Source: Flavobacteriales bacterium (GTDB lineage: Bacteria > Bacteroidota > Bacteroidia > Flavobacteriales_D > Sanyastnellaceae). From it: 64,000 nt of DNA. Position 1 is the first letter of the stretch, and the number at the start of each line of letters is the position of its first letter. Location of the stretch: positions 1-64,000 of the forward strand of contig JAKVAX010000001.1 in NCBI GenBank assembly GCA_022447625.1, written 5' to 3'. Positions 7,365 through 15,828 of this stretch are shown here, piece after piece. The notes beneath the pieces are model-generated. The model was not told where the DNA came from. It made no database searches and worked only from the letters and a program-made list of their open reading frames with translations. The position numbers and the translations under genes are program-made.

Positions 7365-7679
7365 ATGACTTTCTATGAGCCAAGATTAACCCTGAAAGAG
7401 ATCGATTCAGCGACGAATAAATGGGAGTTAAAAACAGAGATTTATTATCCAGCGGGAGAAACCGGTAGAGAATCCTCGAACGTAGTTACGGGAAGTGTTC
7501 GTAATATTACGGTGGAGGTGATCACTGATACGAGTTTTCCGCTTAATCATGTGGTGACCACAACGCAAACAATCCAACGCCAAACTGGAGAAGATGAAAT
7601 CGTTGTTACCACTGAAAAGGATGGAAAAGAAAAAGCAAAAAGCAAGGTTACGTACAATACACGTGCTATGGCTGCTTAG
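7365..7679 (+). CDS. small protein of unknown function (uncertain)
   Basis: 104 aa, no signal peptide, no Cys. It is rich in Thr, Val and Glu in an alternating pattern suggesting beta strands (VTGSVRNITVEVITDTSF), and resembles nothing I recognise. The ATG follows an A-rich leader. Its last 59 bases overlap the start of the next gene in another frame, which is unusual, so either this ORF or the assumed downstream start may be wrong. The composition is protein-like over its length, which is the only support. Confidence 0.4.
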   Translation: MTFYEPRLTLKEIDSATNKWELKTEIYYPAGETGRESSNVVTGSVRNITVEVITDTSFPLNHVVTTTQTIQRQTGEDEIVVTTEKDGKEKAKSKVTYNTRAMAA

Positions 7680-9228
7680 TCTTATTCTTTCCGATCCAGA
7701 ATATTGCCGTGGTACTCAAGATAGTACTGCGGCATTTTTATTTCAAAAAGCTGAGACCCTAATGAACCAAGGTGAGTTGGATTCAGCTTACTCAATTTTT
7801 CGGGATTATCAGCAGTTATTGAAGGAGGATGACTTTGAAGCGTATGCGCGTTCAGAGATGAAAATCGGTGCAATTAAAGGAATGCTTGGTGAGATCGATG
7901 GTAGTGATGAATGCTTCCTAAAATCTCTGGAGCTTGGGAATAGGATTATGAACGATCTTATTATCGGAGACTCCTATAACAACCTTGCGACGAACAGATA
8001 CATATCGAATAATCTTGATAGCGCTTTTGTTCTATATCAACTCGCTCTCGACAGCTACCAAAAGACCGACGATAAGGCCAAATTTGACAAAACTCTGGTG
8101 AACGTTTCGGCAATTCTGAACGAAGAGGAAAGATTTGATGAGACTAAGGTGTTACTCCTTCCTATTATTTCAGAGTACAAGAATACTGATAGGATCGATG
8201 TCTTTCTACAGGCAAGGCTAAACCTTGCTGTTGCCCTTATTAACCTCGAAGATTATAGTTTAGCTCTGTCAGAATTAGAGGAAACCCTAAGTATGGCTGA
8301 AGCCGAAGAGTTAGCGGACTTTCAAAAAGATATTCTTTTTAACATAGGGATTGCCCAAAGAAAAACAGGTGAGTATGACTTAGCAATAGGTTCTTTTGAT
8401 AAATATCACTCCATTAAAGACTCCCTCTACGGCGCTGAAACCGCACTCAAAATAGAGCAAATCCAGGCCGAGTTTGAACTAGCCAAAGAAGAAGCCATCA
8501 CGGCACGTCAAGCACTCGCTACCAAAGAGAAAGAACTCAAAAACACCGAACTCCAACTGACCATCTTCGGAATCATCGGCTTCGTGGTGCTTCTCGCTGG
8601 AATTGCCCTTGCTTGGTACACGCGAAAAAAGGCCGTGCAGCAAGCGCAAACGCAAGCCATCCTCGATACCAAAGAGGCCGAAAACAAACGAGTGACAGAT
8701 CTTTTCTGGAAAGAAATCGGACTATCATCAAAAGAAAAGAAACTCATCCTACAAGGAAGAGAACTCCCGGAACACACCATCCCCGGCGCTATTGCTGCAG
8801 CGAAGTTTTTATCGAACCAACGCCATAATCCCTTCCTCCAACTCGGTTTGGTGGAGGCAGTTGATCATCTGCTCCAAAATCTCTTCCTCAAGTCTTCCTG
8901 CAATTACCACTTCGAGTACATCCCGATCAAACTCGAAAAAGACGGACGTCTCTTCAGCTACCGAGTAATCGAAGATGTTTTAACCCATGTTGCTGACTCA
9001 TGCAAAGAAGGAGATGTCAAAGTATCTATCGAAGAAAAGGGAAAAGACTTGATCTGTAGAGTCTCAGCCAACCAACTCAATCCCACCGAAGACCTCAACC
9101 TTCGCTCCGCAGAAGCACGCCTCTCCCTCGTAAAAGGGAAAGTGAAGCAAAAAGAGAAAGAAGGCATCACTGAGTTCAAGATTGAGATTCCCAAAGTTAA
9201 GGTGGGATTAGAAGAGGTGAAGGGGTAG
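7621..9228 (+). CDS. TPR transmembrane protein with degenerate histidine-kinase-like C-terminus
   Basis: About 535 aa. N-terminal signal/anchor (HVLWLLSLILS), then about 6-7 TPR units (about 25-300) predicted to be periplasmic, a coiled coil, one membrane helix (TIFGIIGFVVLLAGIALAWY, about 315-335) and a cytoplasmic tail of about 195 residues. The tail follows the layout of LytS/HPK7-type TPR sensor kinases: GRELPEHTIPGAIAAAKFL stands where E-L-H-D-x-[IV]-[GA] is expected, IEDVLTHVADSC where the N-box should be, and LNLRSAEARLSLVKGKV..FKIEIP for the end of the ATPase domain. The N-box asparagine and the G-box glycines are absent, so it is probably a pseudokinase. I prefer the ATG at 7621 (GAAAAGG just upstream) to 7594. 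Confidence 0.75.
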   Translation: MEKKKQKARLRTIHVLWLLSLILSDPEYCRGTQDSTAAFLFQKAETLMNQGELDSAYSIFRDYQQLLKEDDFEAYARSEMKIGAIKGMLGEIDGSDECFLKSLELGNRIMNDLIIGDSYNNLATNRYISNNLDSAFVLYQLALDSYQKTDDKAKFDKTLVNVSAILNEEERFDETKVLLLPIISEYKNTDRIDVFLQARLNLAVALINLEDYSLALSELEETLSMAEAEELADFQKDILFNIGIAQRKTGEYDLAIGSFDKYHSIKDSLYGAETALKIEQIQAEFELAKEEAITARQALATKEKELKNTELQLTIFGIIGFVVLLAGIALAWYTRKKAVQQAQTQAILDTKEAENKRVTDLFWKEIGLSSKEKKLILQGRELPEHTIPGAIAAAKFLSNQRHNPFLQLGLVEAVDHLLQNLFLKSSCNYHFEYIPIKLEKDGRLFSYRVIEDVLTHVADSCKEGDVKVSIEEKGKDLICRVSANQLNPTEDLNLRSAEARLSLVKGKVKQKEKEGITEFKIEIPKVKVGLEEVKG

Positions 9229-9327
9229 TTCGCCTCTGGCGGGTAGCATGATTAGGCTGCCTTCGGCGGATAGCGTGGTTAGTGTTCGTTGCGCTTTGCG
9301 CAACGCCTTTTATCACTTGTGTCTACG

Positions 9328-9400
9328 TAGGGATTGCCCCGTGAGCAATCTGATGTCCTGCCTTTGCGGTGTTACGAGGTCTCATCCCTACGGGATGCCC
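9328..9400. repeat. REP-related intergenic repeat
   Basis: GTAGGGATTGCCCC..GTGAGCAATC (9328-9350), then GGTGTTACGAGGTCTCATCC and CTACGGGATG. The same text order occurs at 3828-3945. Nearby are two small hairpins, GTTGCGCTTTGCGCAAC at about 9288-9304 and GCCCTAGGCCTTAGGCC at about 9432-9449. Region 9229-9450 holds no gene. Confidence 0.6.
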
Positions 9401-9450
9401 CCCGTTTTAGGAGTAACCCACATACGCCTTAAGCCCTAGGCCTTAGGCCT

Positions 9451-11277
9451 TTACCCCACCATAGTATGCCCCTCCGGGTACCGATAATTCTTGGAGATCA
9501 AATTCACTCCAACGGCGAAGGCTACAGTGAGTGTACCTACACGTCCGACGAACATGCTGGCGATGATGACGAGTTTTCCGAAAGGAGAGAGGAGGCTGGT
9601 GATGCCAGTACTCAAACCTACCGTTCCGAGGGCCGAGACTTCTTCGAAGGCGAGGTCAATGATGTCGTAATTCGGGTTGGCGAGGATATGGCTTTCGCTG
9701 ATGCTAAGAGCGAAGATGCCGATGACGTCGAAAATCAAAAAGAAGACTAGCACTGAGTACGCGCGTGACTTCAGCAACGGAGAAATCGTGCGCTTGAAGA
9801 GCTCGGTGTTACTGGCACCTCGAATCGTTGACCAGATGTCGGCTCCAACGATGGCAAGGGTAGAAGTCTTAATCCCTCCACCGGTGGAGCTTGAGCTGGA
9901 ACCGATGAACATCAATACAATCAGCATGAATAAGCTAGGTACGCCCACGCTCCCAAAGTCAACTGTATTGAAGCCACTTGTACGCGTGACACTTTGGAAT
10001 ACGGCCGTGGTGATCTTACCAAACTGGTTGTAGCCAGCGAGGGTTCCGTTGTACTCCATGATGTAATAGCCCACCGAACCAATGATGACAAGTCCGATGG
10101 AGAAGTACAGCGCAATCTTGGTCATGAAACCAATGCGTTTCCACGGAGCGCGCATACGTTCGCGTAGGTTTTGGGGGTCGAAGAGGTCGAAGACCGCCAC
10201 CATACCCAGGGCACCAAAGAACACCAAAATGGTCACTAGCCAATGAATGTAGAAGTTGAAGCGCACCGCTTCGTTGTATAATCCATCGGTGAAGAGACTT
10301 ATCCCTGCATTATTGAAGGCGCTGACGGAGTGGAATATGGAATAAAAGGCTCGTTGTCCGTTACTCTCGAAGGGGATGGCTTCATCCCAAAAGATGAACA
10401 TCATAATGGCACCGAGGATTTCCATTCCGGTACTCCAGATGATCACCTTACCCAACATGCTTTCTGCGCTCAGGTGAGAATCGTTGTTCACGAAGTCTTC
10501 AATCACATCGTGTTGCTTCACGCGTAATCCAAAGCGACTAGCCAATACCAAGAAGGAACCGAAGGCGATGATATTCAACCCACCGAGCTTGATCAAGATG
10601 AGTAGAACGACCTGTCCTTTAAAGGTGAAAAAGGTCGGCGTGTCTTCTACCATCAATCCGGTGACACAGGTAGCACTGGTAGAGGTGAATAAGGCATCCA
10701 GAACGTTCATTCCGCCATCTGGGACGGTCATTTCAGGGAGCATCAAAAGTCCTGTCCCCACGAAAATGATGACAGCGAAGGAGGTAATGAAGATGACAGC
10801 AGGATTCAACTTGAATCGCGTCATGGCTCCGCCTCCTCGTCCGATCCCGATCAACACAACCGCCAAGATGTAAAGCTGGATGAACAGCGCACTCAGGTCA
10901 GTGAAACTATTGAAGCCAAAGGCTAAGGCGAGTTTCTCTAAGAGCAGGAAGTCAAAGACGTTATAGGAGATTCCTTCTACGGTCAGTAGGAACATAATAA
11001 TCCCTTCGAACCAATTCTTTCGGAGGAAATCAATTGGCTGGAAGCTGTAGATAAAGCGAAGAACGAAGTGCAACACATAGAAGACGAAGCTCATCTTGAT
11101 AACCCCAAGGAGCATTTCTTCCGTCGCCTGATCGTGCTGGAATCCGTAGTAATAGACCAGGCTCGACATCGCAATTAACGACACAATCACGTTGAGGATC
11201 CTTCCGACCCTCAGTACGTTCGACTTGTTGTCATACAAGAAGAGATTGACCCGTTCCCGCAGTTGCCGGAAGTCCAT
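9451..11277 (-). CDS. TrkH/KtrB-family potassium uptake channel subunit
   Basis: 608 aa, integral membrane. The four pore-loop (M1-P-M2) repeats of the SKT family are visible, each with the filter glycine or serine: LFTSTSATCVTGLM, FHSVSAFNNAGISLF, VFQSVTRTSGFNTVDFG and FEEVSALGTVGLSTG. An extra N-terminal block of about 120-150 residues with several hydrophobic segments precedes the core, as in many Bacteroidota homologues. It mediates potassium (or sodium-coupled potassium) uptake; a TrkA/KtrA regulatory subunit is expected but is not in this window. The start overlaps the stop of the upstream kinase gene by one base (TAATG), which indicates co-translation. Confidence 0.9.
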   Translation of the reverse strand: MDFRQLRERVNLFLYDNKSNVLRVGRILNVIVSLIAMSSLVYYYGFQHDQATEEMLLGVIKMSFVFYVLHFVLRFIYSFQPIDFLRKNWFEGIIMFLLTVEGISYNVFDFLLLEKLALAFGFNSFTDLSALFIQLYILAVVLIGIGRGGGAMTRFKLNPAVIFITSFAVIIFVGTGLLMLPEMTVPDGGMNVLDALFTSTSATCVTGLMVEDTPTFFTFKGQVVLLILIKLGGLNIIAFGSFLVLASRFGLRVKQHDVIEDFVNNDSHLSAESMLGKVIIWSTGMEILGAIMMFIFWDEAIPFESNGQRAFYSIFHSVSAFNNAGISLFTDGLYNEAVRFNFYIHWLVTILVFFGALGMVAVFDLFDPQNLRERMRAPWKRIGFMTKIALYFSIGLVIIGSVGYYIMEYNGTLAGYNQFGKITTAVFQSVTRTSGFNTVDFGSVGVPSLFMLIVLMFIGSSSSSTGGGIKTSTLAIVGADIWSTIRGASNTELFKRTISPLLKSRAYSVLVFFLIFDVIGIFALSISESHILANPNYDIIDLAFEEVSALGTVGLSTGITSLLSPFGKLVIIASMFVGRVGTLTVAFAVGVNLISKNYRYPEGHTMVG

Positions 11278-12278
11278 TAGCTATTGTTTTTTCTTACTTC
11301 GTCGAAGAGTAGTTCTTTGTCGATCGGCACCACACCCACCTTCTCACAGACCAATCCACCCGCTAGGTTAGACATGCCTGCGATGACAGCTGGATCTCCT
11401 TTGAGTGCCAAGATCAAGGAAGCCACACTAATCACTGTATCACCTGCTCCAGACACGTCGATAATCTTTCTTGGGTGAGCCGGGATGCGTTGTACTTGAT
11501 CTCCTTGTTTTACCATGACGCCTCTTTCTGAGAGTGTCACTAAAGAGAGTTCATTCGAAAGCTTCGATTCCATTTCACGGATACCCGCTACAATGGCTTC
11601 GTCGCTGTTCTTATCAATATCGAGTTTCACCCCTTCAACTAATTCCTTGAAGTTGGGCTTGAAGAGGGTAGCATGCTGGTAGGCGAAGAAGTTCTCTTTC
11701 TTCGGGTCTACCGTTACGGGGATATTATGTTTCCGCGCTAGCGAGATCAAAGAAGAAATGACATGTTCAGTCAAGAGACCTTTGTTGTAATCCTCGAAGA
11801 TCAATACGTCTACTTCGCCAGATTCAATCACCTTCGTACAGCGCTGAATGAAGGCTGTCTCTTCGGCCTGGCTTAAGGCACGAGTTGATTCTTCATCTAC
11901 ACGAAGCAAGTGTTGATCGCTGCTGATGATGCGGGTTTTAACGGTGGTTGGTCGCTCAGTGCTGCGTTCGATTCCCTCGCTAGAGAAATCACGCTTCGCC
12001 AACAAAGCTTCGAAAAGGTCAGCCTTTTCATCATTCCCAATCACCGAACAGATAATCGGTTTAGCACCCAGGCTCATAACGTTCAACGCTACATTGGCAG
12101 CGCCACCCAAACGGTTTTCACGTTCAGTGATCTGCACGATGGGCACAGGAGCCTCAGGAGAAATGCGATCTACGCGTCCCCAGTAATAAGCATCGATCAT
12201 AACGTCACCCACTACCATAGCAGTCAGGTCATTGAAGCCTCGGTAAAGGCGATCGATCTCGTGTTTATCGATATTCAA
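11277..12278 (-). CDS. D-glycero-beta-D-manno-heptose-7-phosphate kinase (HldA-type PfkB kinase)
   Basis: 333 aa, PfkB/ribokinase fold. Sugar-binding N-terminal signature DAYYWGRVDRISPEAPVPIV and ENRLGGAANVALNVMSLGA match the kinase half of HldE. The C-terminal DVSGAGDTVISVASLILAL carries the catalytic Asp and anion hole (G-A-G-D). The protein stops where bifunctional HldE would continue into the cytidylyltransferase half, so this is the single-domain form. It phosphorylates heptose-7-phosphate at C1 for ADP-heptose (LPS inner core). It sits between aspC and trkH on the same strand, 11 and -1 bases away, probably for compactness rather than function. Confidence 0.85.
   Translation of the reverse strand: MNIDKHEIDRLYRGFNDLTAMVVGDVMIDAYYWGRVDRISPEAPVPIVQITERENRLGGAANVALNVMSLGAKPIICSVIGNDEKADLFEALLAKRDFSSEGIERSTERPTTVKTRIISSDQHLLRVDEESTRALSQAEETAFIQRCTKVIESGEVDVLIFEDYNKGLLTEHVISSLISLARKHNIPVTVDPKKENFFAYQHATLFKPNFKELVEGVKLDIDKNSDEAIVAGIREMESKLSNELSLVTLSERGVMVKQGDQVQRIPAHPRKIIDVSGAGDTVISVASLILALKGDPAVIAGMSNLAGGLVCEKVGVVPIDKELLFDEVRKNNS
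11731..11744 (-). repeat. 14-mer motif TCGCTAGCGCGGAA, exact copy
   Basis: Exact copy on the coding strand of the heptose kinase gene, read as S-L-A-R-K. See the finding on the dispersed 14-mer. Confidence 0.8.
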
Positions 12279-12289
12279 ATTGCTTGAAT

Positions 12290-13489
12290 TTATTGCAAAC
12301 GGTCTAAGGCACGCTTGATACGAACCAAAGCCTCTTTCAATTCTTCTTCACTCGCAGCGTACGAAATGCGGAATCCGTTAGGATCTCCAAAAGCATCTCC
12401 CGTTACGAGGGCTACGAATTCTGTTTCCAAAATGTAAGCACAAAGATCGGTAGCATTGTTAATGGTACGTCCATCAATACTCTTACCGAAGAAAGCCGAG
12501 GCATCTGGGAAGATGTAGAAGGCCCCAGTAGGAACGTTCACCTTCAACCCTTCGATCTCGCGTAGGCCAGCGATCATCATGTCGCGACGCTTCAAGAAAG
12601 CCTCCTTCATGTATTCAACCGTCTCAGGCAGCGCTTCGACAGCAGCCTTACAGCCCATCTGTGATACACCAGAAGGAGCACTCGTAAACTGACCTTGAAT
12701 CTTTGAGCAAGCTTTCGCAATCCAAAGTGGAGCACCGATGTACCCCAATCGGTAACCCGTCATTGCGAAGCCTTTCGATACACCATTCACCGTTACAGTA
12801 CGATCGTACATCCCATCAAGGGTAGCCATGCTGGCGTGCGCTTCTGTGAAGTTGATCAATTCATAGATCTCATCGCTTACGACAATGATGTCTTCGCGCT
12901 GACGAAGCACCGCAGCCAATCCTTCAAGCTCCTCACGTGTGTAGACCGATCCACTCGGGTTACACGGTGAGCTGTAGATAATCATGCGGGTTTTGTCTGT
13001 GATCGACGAAGCTAATTGCTCTGGTGTCAACTTGAAATCACTGGTGATGTCTGTAGGAACAACCACTGGAATTCCTCCAGCGACTTTAACGATTTCGCTG
13101 TAGCTCACCCAGTATGGTGCCGGAAGCAAAACTTCATCACCTGGGTTTACCAAACACAGAACAAGGTTGGCCAAGCTCTGCTTCGCTCCTGTAGACAGAA
13201 CGATTTGATCTGCAGCGTAATCGAGGTTATTGTCGCGCTTGAATTTCTTTGAGATCGCCTCGCGTACCTCTAAGTATCCATTTACTGGAGGATAGTGCGA
13301 GTAATTCTCATCAACGGCTTTCTTAATCGCATCCTTGACAAAATCAGGGGTGTCGAAATCAGGCTCTCCTAAACTCAGTGAAATCACATCGTGACCTTGC
13401 GCTTTCAACTCGCGGCTAATCCGCGCCATGGCAAGTGTTGCAGACTCTGACAATCGTGAGAGTAGGTCTGACTCTTTGCGTATGTTCAT
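12290..13489 (-). CDS. aspartate aminotransferase (PLP class I/II)
   Basis: About 399 aa. Fold-type I aminotransferase: LSLGEPDFDTPDFV near the N-terminus, SPCNPSGSVYTREEL, DEIYELINF with the PLP-binding Asp and Tyr, the Schiff-base lysine in VNGVSKGFAMTGYRLGYIGA, and the substrate Arg in NGFRISYAAS. This pattern is that of the AspC/AatA branch found next to housekeeping genes in Bacteroidota. I prefer the ATG at 13489 to the one at 13507, because a TAATTTTG element at 13525-13532 would leave only about ten bases of leader for the longer form, and relatives begin near LSRLSESATLAMA. Confidence 0.9.
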   Translation of the reverse strand: MNIRKESDLLSRLSESATLAMARISRELKAQGHDVISLSLGEPDFDTPDFVKDAIKKAVDENYSHYPPVNGYLEVREAISKKFKRDNNLDYAADQIVLSTGAKQSLANLVLCLVNPGDEVLLPAPYWVSYSEIVKVAGGIPVVVPTDITSDFKLTPEQLASSITDKTRMIIYSSPCNPSGSVYTREELEGLAAVLRQREDIIVVSDEIYELINFTEAHASMATLDGMYDRTVTVNGVSKGFAMTGYRLGYIGAPLWIAKACSKIQGQFTSAPSGVSQMGCKAAVEALPETVEYMKEAFLKRRDMMIAGLREIEGLKVNVPTGAFYIFPDASAFFGKSIDGRTINNATDLCAYILETEFVALVTGDAFGDPNGFRISYAASEEELKEALVRIKRALDRLQ

Positions 13490-13524
13490 TTCCGGACTAA
13501 TTCTCATTGTAAATGGATGAACAA

Positions 13525-13532
13525 CAAAATTA
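13525..13532 (-). promoter_or_regulatory. candidate -7 element of aspC
   Basis: On the minus strand TAATTTTG matches the Bacteroidota -7 consensus TAnnTTTG fully. No clear TTG is found 17-23 bases upstream, so this is a partial match. Confidence 0.4.
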
Positions 13533-13605
13533 AGCGATTAGGTCTGTTTCTCGCCTAACGGCGGAAAGGTTAATTCGATCGAATCGTACAATTTATGAAC
13601 AGGAA

Positions 13606-15141
13606 TCAAGCGGCTTGGTCAACAACCTTTTGATCCTCTACCTTGGTTGGTGTAGGAACAAAAGACGCAACCATCAAAAGAACGAAGGTGATCACTGAAT
13701 TCAAGACAATGTGCAAGGCGCCAAAATTGAAGCCGTTGAACCAATCTCCACTGTTCTTGAAAAGCACGTAAGTCAGCAGAGGAGCGACGATAGCGATAGC
13801 TAGAATAAGCTCTGCGCGCACTTTTCGTTTCGTAAAGATTCCAAATAGGAAGAATCCAATCAGCGGACCATAGGTGAATCCCGCCAGGAAGATCAATTGA
13901 CCGATGGCTGAAAGATCTAAAGTGTAATGTAGAATCAGGATCACGATGAAAAGAACTCCCGACATGATCACGTGCGTTTGCTTGCGAATCTTCACTTGAA
14001 GCTGCTCAGGCTTTTTCAGAATATTCCGGAAGTCAACACAAACGGAAGTCGTCAACGACGTCAAAGCACTGTCAGCACTTGAATAGGCTGCCGCGATGAG
14101 CCCCAATAAGAAGACAACACTCAATCCGATGCCCAGGTCGCCACGCAGTGCAATGGTAGGGAAGAGTAGGTCGGTTCGCACCTTTCCTGATGAGCTCGTA
14201 ATCAGCTCCATTCCTTCTTGTTCAGCGTACATGAATAACAACGCACCAAGCCCGAGGAAGAGGGCATTCACAACGAATAGAACCACTGAGAAGCTCACCA
14301 TATTCAGCTGCGCTTGACGAATGTTTTTGCAAGCCAAATTCTTCTGCATCATGTCTTGGTCCATTCCTGTCATACCAATACAGATAAAGATTCCACCGAG
14401 GAATTCTTTCCAGAAGAAATGCGGGTTACCGGCAGCATCGTTGAAGAAGAACCATTGTCCGTATTGACTTTCAGCGATGGAGGTCACCATTCCGCGTTCA
14501 GCGAGACCTAAGGCATCTGAAAGCAAATACATGCTCCAACCTAAGGCAACCAGCATGAACAGGGTTTGTAATGTATCAGTCCAAATGATGGTTTTAATAC
14601 CACCTCGATGCGTGTAAATCCAGATCAGTAGAATAGACAGTGCCACTGTAACTTCAAAAGGAATACCGAGTTCTTTGAAGACAAACTCTTGCAACACGTT
14701 AGCCACCAACAATAGGCGAATCGAGGCCCCGATGGTTCTCGAAACCAAAAAATAGAAGGCGCCTACTTTGTATGCGGTGAAGTGAAAGCGCTGTTCGAGG
14801 TAGGTGTAAATGGAGGTAACTTGAAGTCGGTAGTAGATCGGCATCAAGACGAATGCGATAAATAGATAACCCACCAGATAGCCCAGCACCATTTGCATGT
14901 AGCTGAATTGGTCAACGAATTCACCAGCTTCATTCTGAATCCCCACCTTCCCGGGAATACTGATGAAAGTAATCCCGCTGAGACTCGCGCCAATCATTCC
15001 GAAGGCTACTAAGAACCAAGGCGCACTTTTACCGGCAAGGAAGAAATTACTATTGCTCTCATTCCGAGAGGTCGCGCGGGCAATCAGCATCAAGATCACA
15101 AAGTATCCGGCGATCAGTCCGAGTATCGCAAGTGCATTCAT
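13606..15141 (-). CDS. sodium:solute symporter (SSS family)
   Basis: 511 aa, about 13 membrane helices. The core SSS signature is visible in RNESNSNFFLAGKSAPWFLVAFG and SLSGITFISIPGKVG after helix 1, and in the Na-site region AAYSSADSALTSLTTSVCVDF. It couples Na+ entry to uptake of a substrate that cannot be named from sequence; this branch in Bacteroidota is usually annotated only as a symporter. I chose the ATG at 15139-15141 (MNALAILGLIAGYFV), since the 36 residues upstream are hydrophilic and reach into the divergent recR leader. Confidence 0.88.
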   Translation of the reverse strand: MNALAILGLIAGYFVILMLIARATSRNESNSNFFLAGKSAPWFLVAFGMIGASLSGITFISIPGKVGIQNEAGEFVDQFSYMQMVLGYLVGYLFIAFVLMPIYYRLQVTSIYTYLEQRFHFTAYKVGAFYFLVSRTIGASIRLLLVANVLQEFVFKELGIPFEVTVALSILLIWIYTHRGGIKTIIWTDTLQTLFMLVALGWSMYLLSDALGLAERGMVTSIAESQYGQWFFFNDAAGNPHFFWKEFLGGIFICIGMTGMDQDMMQKNLACKNIRQAQLNMVSFSVVLFVVNALFLGLGALLFMYAEQEGMELITSSSGKVRTDLLFPTIALRGDLGIGLSVVFLLGLIAAAYSSADSALTSLTTSVCVDFRNILKKPEQLQVKIRKQTHVIMSGVLFIVILILHYTLDLSAIGQLIFLAGFTYGPLIGFFLFGIFTKRKVRAELILAIAIVAPLLTYVLFKNSGDWFNGFNFGALHIVLNSVITFVLLMVASFVPTPTKVEDQKVVDQAA

Positions 15142-15207
15142 AAAGTCTCGTCTGGGTTCTGCATGCAATGTCACAAGAAAATCGAAGAGACTGGTTAGTT
15201 TTGTAGG

Positions 15208-15828
15208 ATGAATTTTCCCTCGCGTTTGATTGAAGAGGCTGTTGACCAAATGGCTTCGCTTCCAGGAATTGGAAGGAAAACGGCGTTACGTCTGGTGTTG
15301 CATATGCTTCGTCGGGATGAAGAAGACGTAGAACGCTTTTCAAACGCATTCACCACTTTACGCTCCGGGATTAAGGCATGCAAAATCTGCAATAACCTAT
15401 CAGACACTGAGATCTGCGGCATTTGCTCTGACCCGCGTCGTGAGCATCGCACCGTGTGTGTTGTCGAAGGAATTCGAGAATTGCTAGCCATTGAGTCAAC
15501 GGAGCAATTCCGCGGAAGCTACCATGTGTTAGGAGGCGTAATTTCTCCGATGGATGGGGTAGGTCCGAACGATCTATACATTCAATCGTTGATCGATCGC
15601 GTGCAAAATGGAACGGTAGATGAAATCATCTTCGCCCTTAGCACAACCATGGAAGGGGAGACAACTTCTTTCTACCTGTACAAGAAATTGAGCGAATACG
15701 ACGTTCGAGTTACGGCGATCGCTCGGGGTGTGGCTATTGGAGATGAACTTCAATATGCAGATGAGGTGACCCTCGCTCGCTCCATCATGCAACGTCTACC
15801 TTACGAAAACGCCCTGCCAGGCAAATGA
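15208..15828 (+). CDS. recR: recombination mediator RecR
   Basis: 206 aa, usual length about 200. Order of parts: N-terminal helix-hairpin-helix (SLPGIGRKTALRLVLHML), the four-Cys zinc finger (CKICNNLSDTEICGICSD), the Toprim domain (TVCVVEGIRELLAIE) and the C-terminal Walker-like block. RecR with RecO/RecF loads RecA on gapped DNA. It is divergent from the symporter (67 bases between the starts) and overlaps the following glycosyltransferase gene by four bases (ATGA). Confidence 0.95.
   Translation: MNFPSRLIEEAVDQMASLPGIGRKTALRLVLHMLRRDEEDVERFSNAFTTLRSGIKACKICNNLSDTEICGICSDPRREHRTVCVVEGIRELLAIESTEQFRGSYHVLGGVISPMDGVGPNDLYIQSLIDRVQNGTVDEIIFALSTTMEGETTSFYLYKKLSEYDVRVTAIARGVAIGDELQYADEVTLARSIMQRLPYENALPGK

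Noticed and set aside
7621-9228. Calling the TPR protein a functional sensor histidine kinase
   Set aside because: The N-box and G-box residues are missing.
9466-10873. Long plus-strand frames opposite the potassium channel gene
   Set aside because: Shadows of a real membrane-protein gene with all four pore loops on the other strand.
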